A DNA stretch of 64,000 nucleotides, taken from contig JAUVVG010000015.1 of assembly GCA_030604735.1 (NCBI GenBank), positions 1-64,000 on the forward strand, read 5' to 3'. Origin of the DNA: Azoarcus sp. (GTDB taxonomy: Bacteria > Pseudomonadota > Gammaproteobacteria > Burkholderiales > Rhodocyclaceae). Shown piece by piece: positions 7,544 to 15,695 of this stretch (the stretch's first letter is position 1; each line of letters opens with the position of its first letter). The position numbers and the translations under genes were made by a program. Below the pieces are notes generated by a model. That model did not search any database and was not told the origin of the DNA. It worked only from the letters and a program-made list of their open reading frames with translations.

Positions 7544-9043
7544 TCACATCGCATCCAGCCCGCGTCGATACTGTATCGCTTCGGCAAGATGCGCTGCCCC
7601 GACCCGTTCTGCCCCGGCCAGATCGGCGATCGATCGGGCCACCTTCAGGACCCGATGGTAGGCCCGTGCCGACAAGCCGAGCCGCTTGATTGCCTGGGTC
7701 AGCAAGACGCGTCCGGCCTCGTCGGGCGCACACAACTTGTCTATCGATCCGGGCTCGAGGCGACTGTTGGGGGCCTTTTGCCGTTGCTGCTGCCTCTCCC
7801 AGGCGGCCACGACCCGCTCCCGCACCACCCCGGTCGGCTCTCCGACCGGGCCGGCCTGCATCTCGGCCGGGTCCAGCAGCGGCACCTCGACCACGATGTC
7901 CATCCGGTCGAGCAAGGGCCCGGACAGCCGCGCGCGATAGCGACGGATCTGGTCCGGCGAGCAGACACAGCGCCCGGACGACTCCCCATGATAGCCACAG
8001 GGGCAGGGGTTCATCGCGGCGATCAGCTGGAAACGAGCCGGGAACTCCGCCCTGCGACGGGTCCGCGAGACCGTGACCGAGCCGGTTTCCAGTGGTTCGC
8101 GCAAGGCCTCGAGCACGCGCCGGTCGAACTCGGGCAGTTCGTCGAGGAACAGCACGCCGTTATGGGCGAGGCTGATCTCCCCCGGGCGCGGGATCGCGCC
8201 ACCACCGACCAGCGCCGGCGCAGACGAGGAGTGATGCGGGGCACGATAGGGGCGCATGCCCCAGCGCCCCGGATCGAAGCAGCCCTCGATCGATTGCACC
8301 GACGCGCTCTCGATCGCTTCCTGCTCGTCCATCGGCGGCAGCAGACCCGGCATGCGCTGGGCCAGCATCGACTTGCCGGTCCCGGGGGGGCCGAACATCA
8401 GCAGCGAATGCTGCCCGGCGGCCGCGACTTCCAGCGCCCGACGCGCGAGCAACTGGCCCTTCACGTCGGCCAGATCGGGCGCCGCAACCGGGCTGTCGCC
8501 CCCGGACAGGCCGACATGGGGTGCCAGCGGCATCACGCCCTGCAGATGGGCACAGACCGCGAGCAGGTTCACAGCGGGCAGCACGCTGGCGCCGCGCGCC
8601 AGTGAGGCCTCGTCGGCATTGTGCTGAGGAAGGACGAGATGTCTCCCGCGCCGTGCCGCCGCCAGGGCCATCGCCAGCGCACCCCGCACTGCGCGCACGC
8701 TGCCGTCCAGCGACAACTCCCCGATGAACTCGGTTTCAGCCAGCGCGGTGGCGGGAATCTGGCCGGAAGCAGCGAGGATGCCGAGCGCGATCGGGAGGTC
8801 GAAACGACCGCCTTCCTTGGGCAGATCGGCCGGGGCCAGATTGACGGTGATACGCCTTTGGGGAAACTCGAAGCGCGAGGTCTGAATCGCCGCCCTGACC
8901 CGGTCACGCGCTTCACGGACTTCGGTATCGGCGAGGCCGACCAGCGTGAACGCGGGCAATCCATTGGCCAGATGGACCTCGACCACGACCTCGGGTGCAT
9001 CCAGCCCGGCCAGCGCCCGGGTCCGGACCAATGCGAGCGACAT
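7544..9043 (-). CDS. comM: YifB/ComM-family Mg-chelatase-like AAA+ ATPase
   Basis: A 499-residue AAA+ helicase-like protein. ComM drives branch migration during natural transformation in some bacteria. It has an N-terminal Lon-protease-like domain (from VEVHLANGLPAFTLVGLAD), Walker A GPPGTGKS at 218-225, Walker B VLFLDELPEF at about 297-306, a CPCGYHG motif typical of the family, and a C-terminal domain ending AEAIQYRR. The ATG at 9043 has a strong ribosome site (GGGAGGAGG). The comM-ubiK-glnK-amtB neighbourhood is common in betaproteobacteria. Confidence 0.93.
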   Translation of the reverse strand: MSLALVRTRALAGLDAPEVVVEVHLANGLPAFTLVGLADTEVREARDRVRAAIQTSRFEFPQRRITVNLAPADLPKEGGRFDLPIALGILAASGQIPATALAETEFIGELSLDGSVRAVRGALAMALAAARRGRHLVLPQHNADEASLARGASVLPAVNLLAVCAHLQGVMPLAPHVGLSGGDSPVAAPDLADVKGQLLARRALEVAAAGQHSLLMFGPPGTGKSMLAQRMPGLLPPMDEQEAIESASVQSIEGCFDPGRWGMRPYRAPHHSSSAPALVGGGAIPRPGEISLAHNGVLFLDELPEFDRRVLEALREPLETGSVTVSRTRRRAEFPARFQLIAAMNPCPCGYHGESSGRCVCSPDQIRRYRARLSGPLLDRMDIVVEVPLLDPAEMQAGPVGEPTGVVRERVVAAWERQQQRQKAPNSRLEPGSIDKLCAPDEAGRVLLTQAIKRLGLSARAYHRVLKVARSIADLAGAERVGAAHLAEAIQYRRGLDAM

Positions 9044-9129
9044 CGGCCTCCTCCCTGATCAAAAGGAAGCCAGTGTAACCGCGATCAATGCAGATCAGAT
9101 AACCTGGGAATGCAAAACGGATGAAACAG

Positions 9130-9393
9130 TCAGTCTTCCGAGGCCTGGGATCGACTGCGGGCCAGCTCGGCCTCGAGATGGATCACCCGCTCCTCCAGTT
9201 CGTGGAGTTTCATGCGGACGTGGGCAAGCACCTCGCGTTGTACGTCGAACTCCTCGCGGGTCACCAGATCGAGCTTGCCGAAGGCACTGCCGAGCAAGGC
9301 CTTGACGTTCTTCTCGATGTCCTTCGCAGGGCTGTTTGCAGCCAATTCGGAGAGCTTGTTACCGATTTCGTCGAAGAGGCGGGGTGAAGTCAT
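9130..9393 (-). CDS. ubiK: UbiK-family accessory factor for ubiquinone synthesis
   Basis: Small protein of 87 residues of the UbiK (YqiC, DUF526) family, which assists the Ubi complex in ubiquinone synthesis together with the lipid-binding protein UbiJ. It has the N-terminal MTSPRLFDEIGNKLSEL, then VKALLGSAFGKLDLVTREEFDVQ and a C-terminal heptad-rich helix (LHELEERVIHLEAEL) expected to form a coiled coil. The ATG at 9393 with AAGGA upstream fits the family length; the frame is open further upstream but without homology. Confidence 0.88.
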   Translation of the reverse strand: MTSPRLFDEIGNKLSELAANSPAKDIEKNVKALLGSAFGKLDLVTREEFDVQREVLAHVRMKLHELEERVIHLEAELARSRSQASED

Positions 9394-9477
9394 GACCGGA
9401 TCCTTCAGCATGGGGTGAATGCGATGAGCAAAGTTTAGCACGGGCATCGCAGCCCCCGTGCGCAGCCCGGAACAACC

Positions 9478-9494
9478 TGCACCGTCTTGGTGCA
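9478..9494. promoter_or_regulatory. NtrC-type binding site upstream of glnK
   Basis: TGCACC-N5-GGTGCA, a perfect dyad matching the NtrC consensus, about 100 bp upstream of a sigma-54 promoter. This is the usual enhancer distance. It lies between ubiK and glnK. Confidence 0.85.
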
Positions 9495-9591
9495 TCGAAG
9501 CGGGCGTGACGATCAAACAAGGGCGCTGCGCTGCAGCATTTCCACCGAACTCACGATCAAGCCCTTGTTTTAACTACTGTTCATCCATCTG

Positions 9592-9606
9592 GCACAGATC
9601 ATGCGA
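9592..9606 (+). promoter_or_regulatory. Sigma-54 promoter of glnK-amtB
   Basis: TGGCAC-N5-ATGC, with one mismatch to the TGGCAC-N5-TTGC consensus. It lies about 90 bp before the glnK start. Together with the upstream NtrC dyad it predicts induction under nitrogen limitation. The remainder of the 9394-9694 gap shows nothing else I recognise. Confidence 0.8.
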
Positions 9607-9682
9607 TAGGTCACTCGTCAGCTACCGACCGTCTGGAGACTCAGATGCAAATCCTTCGTGCATTACCCACCCTAGCCGATGA

Positions 9683-10033
<351 letters not shown>

Positions 10034-10046
10034 GGGGAGCCCTCAC

Positions 10047-11450
10047 ATGAGTAAAACAATCAAAACCCTGCTCGCAGCACTGGCGGTCGGCGTCGCGGCC
10101 CCGGTCCTTGCTGACGAACACACGGCCATGGAGGCTGCTGCGGCCGCCTCCGCCGCGATGGAACACAGCGCTGCGCTGATGAGCAACGTGTTCGAGCTCC
10201 AGTACGCGATGGACACCTTTTACTTCCTGGTGTGTGGTGCGCTGGTGATGTGGATGGCCGCCGGCTTCTCCATGCTCGAGGCCGGCCTGGTCCGCTCCAA
10301 GAACACGGTCGAGATCCTGACCAAGAACGTCGCGCTGTTCTCGATCTCCTGCATCATGTATCTCATCGTCGGTTACGCCATCATGTACGGCGGCGGCATC
10401 TTCCTGTCCGGCATAGACGGTGGCGACGATCTGGTCGCCGACGCGCTGACGGCCTTCGGCGAACGCGAAGACGGCTTCCATGGCGACTCGATCTACTCGG
10501 ACGCGTCGGACTTCTTCTTCCAGGTGGTGTTCGTCGCGACCGCGATGTCCATCGTCTCGGGTGCGGTCGCCGAGCGGATGAAGCTGTGGGCCTTCCTGGC
10601 CTTCGCCGTCGTGATGACCGGTTTCATCTATCCGATGGAAGGCTCCTGGACCTGGGGTGAGGCCGACGTGTTCGGCATGTACAACCTGGGCGACCTGGGC
10701 TTCTCCGACTTCGCCGGTTCCGGCATCGTCCATATGGCCGGTGCGGCCGCGGCCCTGACCGGTGTGATCCTGCTCGGCGCTCGTAAAGGCAAGTATGGCC
10801 CGAACGGCGAACCGCGCGCGATCCCGGGTGCGAACCTGCCGCTCGCCACGCTAGGCACCTTCATTCTGTGGATGGGCTGGTTCGGCTTCAACGGCGGTTC
10901 GGTGCTGAAGCTCGGCGACATCGCCAACGCCAACGACGTCGCAATGGTGTTCCTGAACACCAACACGGCCGCGGCCGGCGGGGCGATTGCTGCGCTGATC
11001 GTGTCCAAGCTGATGTTCGGCAAGGGTGACTTGACCATGCTGCTGAACGGCGCGCTGGCCGGCCTGGTGGTGATCACCGCCGAGCCCTCCACCCCGACCC
11101 CGTTGCTCGCGACCCTGTTCGGTGCGGCCGGTGGCGTGCTGGTGGTGTTCTCGATCACGATGTTCGACCGCGTGTTCAAGATCGACGATCCGGTCGGTGC
11201 GATCTCGGTCCATGGCAGCTGCGGCCTGCTCGGCCTGTTGCTGGTCCCGCTGACCAACAGCGATTCGACCTTCTTCGGCCAGATCGTCGGTGCGATCACG
11301 ATCTTCGCCTGGGTGTTCGTCGCCAGCCTGATCGTGTGGAGCATCCTGAAGGCAGTCATGGGCATCCGTGTCACCGCCGAGGAAGAGTACGAAGGCGTCG
11401 ATCTGGCCGAATGCGGTCAGGAGGCCTATCCGGAGTTCGTCAATAAGTAA
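10047..11450 (+). CDS. amtB: Ammonium transporter
   Basis: Inner-membrane trimeric ammonium channel of 467 residues with a cleavable signal peptide (MSKTIKTLLAALAVGVAAPVLA) and about 11 membrane segments. The conserved pore histidines are recognisable in GSGIVHMAGAAAALTG and ISVHGSCGLLG, and the signature FMLWMGWFGFNGGS-like stretch is present as FILWMGWFGFNGGS. The cytoplasmic tail (IRVTAEEEYEGVDLAECGQEAYPEF) is the GlnK-docking region. It is co-transcribed with glnK and ends at a strong terminator. Confidence 0.97.
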   Translation: MSKTIKTLLAALAVGVAAPVLADEHTAMEAAAAASAAMEHSAALMSNVFELQYAMDTFYFLVCGALVMWMAAGFSMLEAGLVRSKNTVEILTKNVALFSISCIMYLIVGYAIMYGGGIFLSGIDGGDDLVADALTAFGEREDGFHGDSIYSDASDFFFQVVFVATAMSIVSGAVAERMKLWAFLAFAVVMTGFIYPMEGSWTWGEADVFGMYNLGDLGFSDFAGSGIVHMAGAAAALTGVILLGARKGKYGPNGEPRAIPGANLPLATLGTFILWMGWFGFNGGSVLKLGDIANANDVAMVFLNTNTAAAGGAIAALIVSKLMFGKGDLTMLLNGALAGLVVITAEPSTPTPLLATLFGAAGGVLVVFSITMFDRVFKIDDPVGAISVHGSCGLLGLLLVPLTNSDSTFFGQIVGAITIFAWVFVASLIVWSILKAVMGIRVTAEEEYEGVDLAECGQEAYPEFVNK

Positions 11451-11477
11451 GTCCGGTGAATTGCGTCTGAACCACGA

Positions 11478-11500
11478 GGGGTGCTGCGGCACCCCTTTTT
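11478..11500 (+). terminator. Rho-independent terminator after amtB
   Basis: GGGGTGC-TGCG-GCACCCC followed by TTTTT: a seven-pair GC-rich stem, four-base loop and T run, 27 bp after the amtB stop. Confidence 0.92.
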
Positions 11501-11529
11501 GCTGCAATGCACCATGGCGACGAGGGCAT

Positions 11530-11546
11530 CGCACCAGTTCGGTGCC
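11530..11546. promoter_or_regulatory. NtrC-type binding site upstream of the porin gene
   Basis: CGCACC-N5-GGTGCC, differing from the perfect NtrC dyad by one base in each half. A TGCACC half site lies at 11508-11513. It is about 106 bp upstream of the sigma-54 promoter at 11652. Confidence 0.65.
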
Positions 11547-11651
11547 GTTGCGCCACCGAACGGACGGCATTATCGCCCGACACACCGATGACGACTCGAA
11601 TAATGCATTCAACACTATGTTTTATATTGGTTTTTTATAAAACATGAAGTC

Positions 11652-11666
11652 TGGCACGAACCCTGC
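11652..11666 (+). promoter_or_regulatory. Sigma-54 promoter of the TorF-type porin gene
   Basis: TGGCACGAACCCTGC: TGGCAC, five bases, CTGC. It matches the -24/-12 consensus with one deviation and lies about 39 bp before the ATG at 11705. The AT-rich stretch at 11600-11645 separates it from the NtrC-like dyad. Confidence 0.72.
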
Positions 11667-11704
11667 TAATTGATGTTACGAACCTATTCACCCAGGAGAG
11701 CACC

Positions 11705-12412
11705 ATGCGCAAGACACTGATCACCACCGCGGTCGCCCTGTCCGCCCTTCCGCTGCTCGGAACCAGCAGCCTCGCACTGGCCGAAAGCGAAGTCAGCGCC
11801 AATGTCGGCTTCGTGACCGACTACCGCTATCGCGGCATCAGCCAGAGCGATCGCAAGCCTGCCGTCCAGGGCGGCTTCGACTACGAGCACGCCAGCGGCC
11901 TCTACGCCGGCATCTGGGGCTCGAGCATTTCCTGGCTCGGAACCGGCAGCGGCGCCGAGATCGATGTCTATGGCGGCTATGCCGGCGAAGTCGGGGACTT
12001 CAGCTACGACGTCGGTGTGTTGCACTACAACTACCCGGGCGGCAAGACCTCCGGCAGCCCCAACCCGAACACCACCGAGCTCTATGTCGGCGGCGGCTGG
12101 GGGCCGGTGTCGCTGACCTACTATCACTCCATGACCAACCTGTTCGGTGCGGCGAAATCCAAAGGCAGTCACTACCTTATCGCTGCCTTCGAGCACGAAA
12201 TCGTCGAAAACCTGACCTTCGACGCGCATATCGGTCGTCAAAAAGTCAAAGGGCCGGATGGCGGCAGCTACACCGACTACGGCATCGGCCTGACCTACGC
12301 CGTTGGCGGTTTCGACGTCGGCCTGCATTACATCGACACCAGTGGTCGCTGGGTCAAGGGCGTGAAGGAAGCCAAGGGTACCGCTGTCGTGTCGGTCAGC
12401 CGCTCCTTCTGA
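11705..12412 (+). CDS. TorF-family putative porin
   Basis: Predicted outer-membrane beta-barrel of 235 residues with a signal peptide (MRKTLITTAVALSALPLLGTSSLALA). The mature part starts with EVSANVGFVTDYRYRGISQS, typical of the TorF/TIGR02001 family, and shows alternating amphipathic strands with many Gly, Tyr and aromatic turns, ending in a Phe (VSVSRSF) as outer-membrane barrels do. The family has no firm biochemical role. Its own NtrC-like site and sigma-54 promoter beside amtB suggest uptake of a nitrogen compound across the outer membrane; that is inference. Confidence 0.85.
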   Translation: MRKTLITTAVALSALPLLGTSSLALAESEVSANVGFVTDYRYRGISQSDRKPAVQGGFDYEHASGLYAGIWGSSISWLGTGSGAEIDVYGGYAGEVGDFSYDVGVLHYNYPGGKTSGSPNPNTTELYVGGGWGPVSLTYYHSMTNLFGAAKSKGSHYLIAAFEHEIVENLTFDAHIGRQKVKGPDGGSYTDYGIGLTYAVGGFDVGLHYIDTSGRWVKGVKEAKGTAVVSVSRSF

Positions 12413-12500
12413 TCGCGCTGACGATCCACGAGAGCGAGATCACGGATCGTCGTCAAGCATCCTCCCCCGCGGCGGCTCGCTCTCCTCGCCGCGACGTTAC

Positions 12501-12525
12501 GGGGCACCTTCGGGTGCCCCTTTTT
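12501..12525 (+). terminator. Rho-independent terminator after the porin gene
   Basis: GGGGCACC-TTCG-GGTGCCCC followed by TTTTT: an eight-pair stem with a stable TTCG tetraloop and T run, about 90 bp after the stop codon. Confidence 0.9.
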
Positions 12526-12646
12526 CGTTGCGCGTCGCCTGAACAGCCCAAGCGACTTCGATCTGCGGCAAGGCCGATTCCACACGTCCGGGTGGCCGGG
12601 CCTTCGCCGACCTCGACCCGGTCGTTCGAATCGACCGGGACGGCGT

Positions 12647-13522
12647 TCAGCGGAACACGATGGTCTTGTTGCGATGGATCAGCACCCGGTCATCGAGGTG
12701 GTAGCGCAGCCCGCGCGCCAGCACCGTCTTCTCGACATCCTTGCCGTAACGGACCATGTCCTCGACCGCATCGGAGTGGTCGATACGGATCACATCCTGA
12801 TCGATGATCGGGCCCTGATCGAGGTCGGCGGTGACATAGTGGCAGGTCGCACCGATCAGCTTGACCCCCTTGGCCCAGGCCTGGTGATAGGGCTTGGCGC
12901 CGACGAAGCTGGGCAGGAAGCTGTGGTGGATGTTGATGATCCGGCCGGGATAGGCGGCACACAGCTCGGGCGACAGGATCTGCATGTAGCGCGCCAGCAC
13001 CATCACGTCGCCGCGCACCTCCTCGAACAGGCGCGCGACTTCGGCATAGGCCGAGGTCTTGTTGTCGGGTGTGACCGGCACATGGTGGAACGGGATGCCA
13101 TGCCATTCGACGAACCCACGGAAGGTGTCGTGGTTCGAGATCACGCACGGAATCTCGATGTCGAGCTCTTTGCTTTGCCAGCGGGCGAGCAGGTCGTACA
13201 GGCAGTGGCCCTGCTTGGATACCAGGATCACCACCCGTTTGCGGACCGCCGAGTCGGTGATCTTCCAGGCCATGCCGAGTTCGTCGGCGAGTGGCTTGAA
13301 GCGCTCTCGGAACTCGGCCAGGTGGAACGGGATCGAGTCGGCCCGGATCTCGAGCCGCATGAAATACTGACCCACCTCCTCGCCGTCACCCGGCGGCTCG
13401 GCATGGAGCGAGGTCTCGAGAATCCAGCCATTGTGCTCGGCGAGAAAGCCGGACACCTTGCTGACCAGCCCGACCCGGTCGCGGCAGGAGGCCGAAAGCG
13501 TGTAGAAGCGCGTGTTGTGCAT
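12647..13522 (-). CDS. purU: Formyltetrahydrofolate deformylase
   Basis: Hydrolyses 10-formyltetrahydrofolate to tetrahydrofolate and formate, balancing one-carbon pools. The 291 residues comprise an N-terminal ACT domain (about 1-85, YTLSASCRDRVGLVSKVSGFLAEHNG) and a formyltransferase domain. Active-site features include SNHDTFRGF, INIHHSFLPSFVGAKPYHQA and GATCHYVTADLDQGPIIDQD, carrying the Asn, His and Asp of the family. The ATG at 13522 fits. It is convergent with the porin transcription unit and about 125 bp downstream of thrH on the same strand. Confidence 0.96.
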   Translation of the reverse strand: MHNTRFYTLSASCRDRVGLVSKVSGFLAEHNGWILETSLHAEPPGDGEEVGQYFMRLEIRADSIPFHLAEFRERFKPLADELGMAWKITDSAVRKRVVILVSKQGHCLYDLLARWQSKELDIEIPCVISNHDTFRGFVEWHGIPFHHVPVTPDNKTSAYAEVARLFEEVRGDVMVLARYMQILSPELCAAYPGRIINIHHSFLPSFVGAKPYHQAWAKGVKLIGATCHYVTADLDQGPIIDQDVIRIDHSDAVEDMVRYGKDVEKTVLARGLRYHLDDRVLIHRNKTIVFR

Positions 13523-13647
13523 GTCTGAAGCAGATCTTGGTGATGAAAATCAGCCCACTAGGGCTCGTAAGCGATCCGAGTCCGGCGATGCGGGCTGACG
13601 ACCTCGTTTCGTGGTCTTGGGCGACTCGCCGGCGGAAGTCGTCGAGA

Positions 13648-14259
13648 TCAACCCGCGCGGGCGAAGGCCTTGTCGATCTCGGCGCGCAAGCCGTCGTAGT
13701 CGCGTACCACCGGATACTGCGGGAACTCGCGGATCACGTTCTCGGGCGGGTGGAACAAGATGCCGCCATGGGCTTCGCCCAGCATCGCGGTGTCGTTGTA
13801 GGAGTCGCCCGCCGCAACCACGGTGAAATTGAGCTCCTTGAAGCGCTTGACCGCCTCGCGCTTCTGGTCCGGCATGCGCAGATGGTAGTCCACCAGCATG
13901 CCCTTGTCGTCGGCCTCGAGGCTGTGGCAGAACAGGGTCGGCCAGGCCAGCTGGCGCATCAGCGGATGGGCGAACTCGTAGAAGGTGTCGGACAGGATCA
14001 CCACCTGGTAGTCGGCGCGCAAGCCATCGAGAAACGAGCGCGCACCGTCCATCGGCCCCATGTCGGCAATCACCGCCTGGATCTCGGGCAAGCCCAGCCG
14101 GTGCTTGGCCAGGATGTCGAGCCGGTACTTCATCAGCACATCGTAGTCGGGCTCGTCGCGGGTGGTACGGCGGAATTCGGGAATGCCGGTACGCTCGGCG
14201 AACTCAATCCAGATTTCGGGAACCAGGACGCCTTCTAGGTCGAGACAGACGATTTGCAC
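13648..14259 (-). CDS. thrH: ThrH-type phosphoserine phosphatase / phosphoserine:homoserine phosphotransferase
   Basis: HAD-superfamily enzyme of 203 residues resembling Pseudomonas ThrH, which hydrolyses phosphoserine and can transfer the phosphate to homoserine. Motifs: nucleophile in CLDLEGVLVPEIW, motif II VVILSDTFYEF, motif III Lys in DQKREAVKRF and motif IV AAGDSYNDTAML. The GTG at 14259 (protein then begins VQIVCLDLEG) is chosen because it matches the family N-terminus and has AAAGG upstream. The frame stays open to an ATG at 14301, which would add 14 non-homologous residues. Confidence 0.9.
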   Translation of the reverse strand: MQIVCLDLEGVLVPEIWIEFAERTGIPEFRRTTRDEPDYDVLMKYRLDILAKHRLGLPEIQAVIADMGPMDGARSFLDGLRADYQVVILSDTFYEFAHPLMRQLAWPTLFCHSLEADDKGMLVDYHLRMPDQKREAVKRFKELNFTVVAAGDSYNDTAMLGEAHGGILFHPPENVIREFPQYPVVRDYDGLRAEIDKAFARAG

Positions 14260-14354
14260 GGGATGGCCTTTGCGATCAAAAGTGAGCCGCGATTTTACCA
14301 TCGGCCGTCACGGCGAAACCGCGTCTCAGCCCGGCTCAACGCCCCATGTGGCCA

Positions 14355-15695
14355 TCATGGCGCGACATGCACCACCAGGACATGGTTTTCGGAGCGCTCC
14401 AGCCGAGCCAGTTGATCGATCATCCGCGCATCCAGCACGAAACCATGGGCGAGCAAAAGGTAGCCGTCGCGGTGCAGCAGGTCACGCGCCAGCACCATGC
14501 CGGGCTTCAGGTCGGCGGGGCGATACGGCAGGGTGATGCCCTCTTCCTCGGCTATCCTCGCCGCATCGCCGCCGGCATAGCTTTCCAGGAAGACCCGCAC
14601 CACTTCCGGATCGTAGCGTTTGGCGGCGTTGTCCGAGAGAAAGCGCCGCGCATCGGCCGCACTGATCGGACGATTGACCAGCGTGCCCAGTTGCAGGGCA
14701 TCGTAGTCGTTGACCACCGCCAGCACCCGTGCCCCCAGCGGAATCGCCAGGCCAGCCAGGCCGTCCGGGTAACCGTTGCCATCGAAGCGCTCATGATGAT
14801 GACGGATCAGCTTGGCCGCACCTTTGAGCGATTCGACCGCCATCAACGCGAGTTCGCCAGTGACCGGATGCCTGACCATCAGGTTGCGCTCGTCCGCGGT
14901 CAGGGTATTGAACGGCTTCTTCAGAATCTCGTCGGTCAGTCCGATCTTGCCGATGTCGTGAAGCAGTCCGGCCAGCATCACCTCCTGGACCTCGTCATCG
15001 GCCATACCCATGCCACGGGCCAGGCGTCGTGCCTGATCGGCGACACGTCGGGAATGCCCGCCAAGCCGGCCTTCCCGCATCTCGATCAGACCCGAGAAGG
15101 CATGCACGGTGTTGAAGAAGCTCTTCTTCAGCTCGGTGTGGGAGATCTCCAGCCTTTGCATCGCCTGCTTGAGGGCGGCCGTGCGCGATGCGACCTTGGC
15201 CTCGAGATCGGCATTGAGTTCGGTCAGTGCTTCATTCTGCTTCTGCGTCACCGCCAGCAGACGCTGGTTTTCCGCCCGGAGTCGCTTCTGCGCCAGCGCA
15301 TCGCGTACGATCAGCTGAATGTCGTTGTCGTCCCAAGGCTTGGCGATGTAGCGATAGATCTCGCCACGGTTGATCGCCGCCACGGTCGAGGAAATATCGG
15401 CATAGCCAGTCAGCAGGATACGCACCACCTCCGGCCAGCTGGCCCTGACTTGCTCGAGGAAACGGGCCCCGTCCATCCCTGGCATCCGCATGTCGGAGAT
15501 CACCAGGTCTACCGTTTCGCTGCCCAACAAGGCCAACCCCTTCTCGCCGTCTTCGGCCAGCAGCACCCGGTAGCCCTGACCTCGGAACAACCGCCGCAAT
15601 GCACTCAGGATGTTCGGCTCGTCGTCGACGAAAAGCAGCACCGGCTCGCGCTCCTGTGGCGCAGCATCGGGCAGGGCCGGAGAAGCCGTTGTCAT
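14355..15695 (-). CDS. HD-GYP response regulator (c-di-GMP phosphodiesterase type)
   Basis: A 446-residue response regulator. The receiver domain (about 17-135) has acidic pocket DDE at 24-26 and phospho-acceptor Asp68 in ISDMRMPG. A coiled-coil linker (about 137-195) leads to an HD-GYP domain with LLHDIGKIG (His246-Asp247) and HHHERFDGNGYP (GYP at 308-310), so the metal ligands expected for c-di-GMP hydrolysis are present. The ATG at 15695 overlaps the upstream kinase stop as ATGA, so the two are translationally coupled and almost certainly a cognate pair. The reading frame stays open upstream, antisense-like inside the kinase gene, but only from this ATG does homology begin. Confidence 0.93.
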   Translation of the reverse strand: MTTASPALPDAAPQEREPVLLFVDDEPNILSALRRLFRGQGYRVLLAEDGEKGLALLGSETVDLVISDMRMPGMDGARFLEQVRASWPEVVRILLTGYADISSTVAAINRGEIYRYIAKPWDDNDIQLIVRDALAQKRLRAENQRLLAVTQKQNEALTELNADLEAKVASRTAALKQAMQRLEISHTELKKSFFNTVHAFSGLIEMREGRLGGHSRRVADQARRLARGMGMADDEVQEVMLAGLLHDIGKIGLTDEILKKPFNTLTADERNLMVRHPVTGELALMAVESLKGAAKLIRHHHERFDGNGYPDGLAGLAIPLGARVLAVVNDYDALQLGTLVNRPISAADARRFLSDNAAKRYDPEVVRVFLESYAGGDAARIAEEEGITLPYRPADLKPGMVLARDLLHRDGYLLLAHGFVLDARMIDQLARLERSENHVLVVHVAP

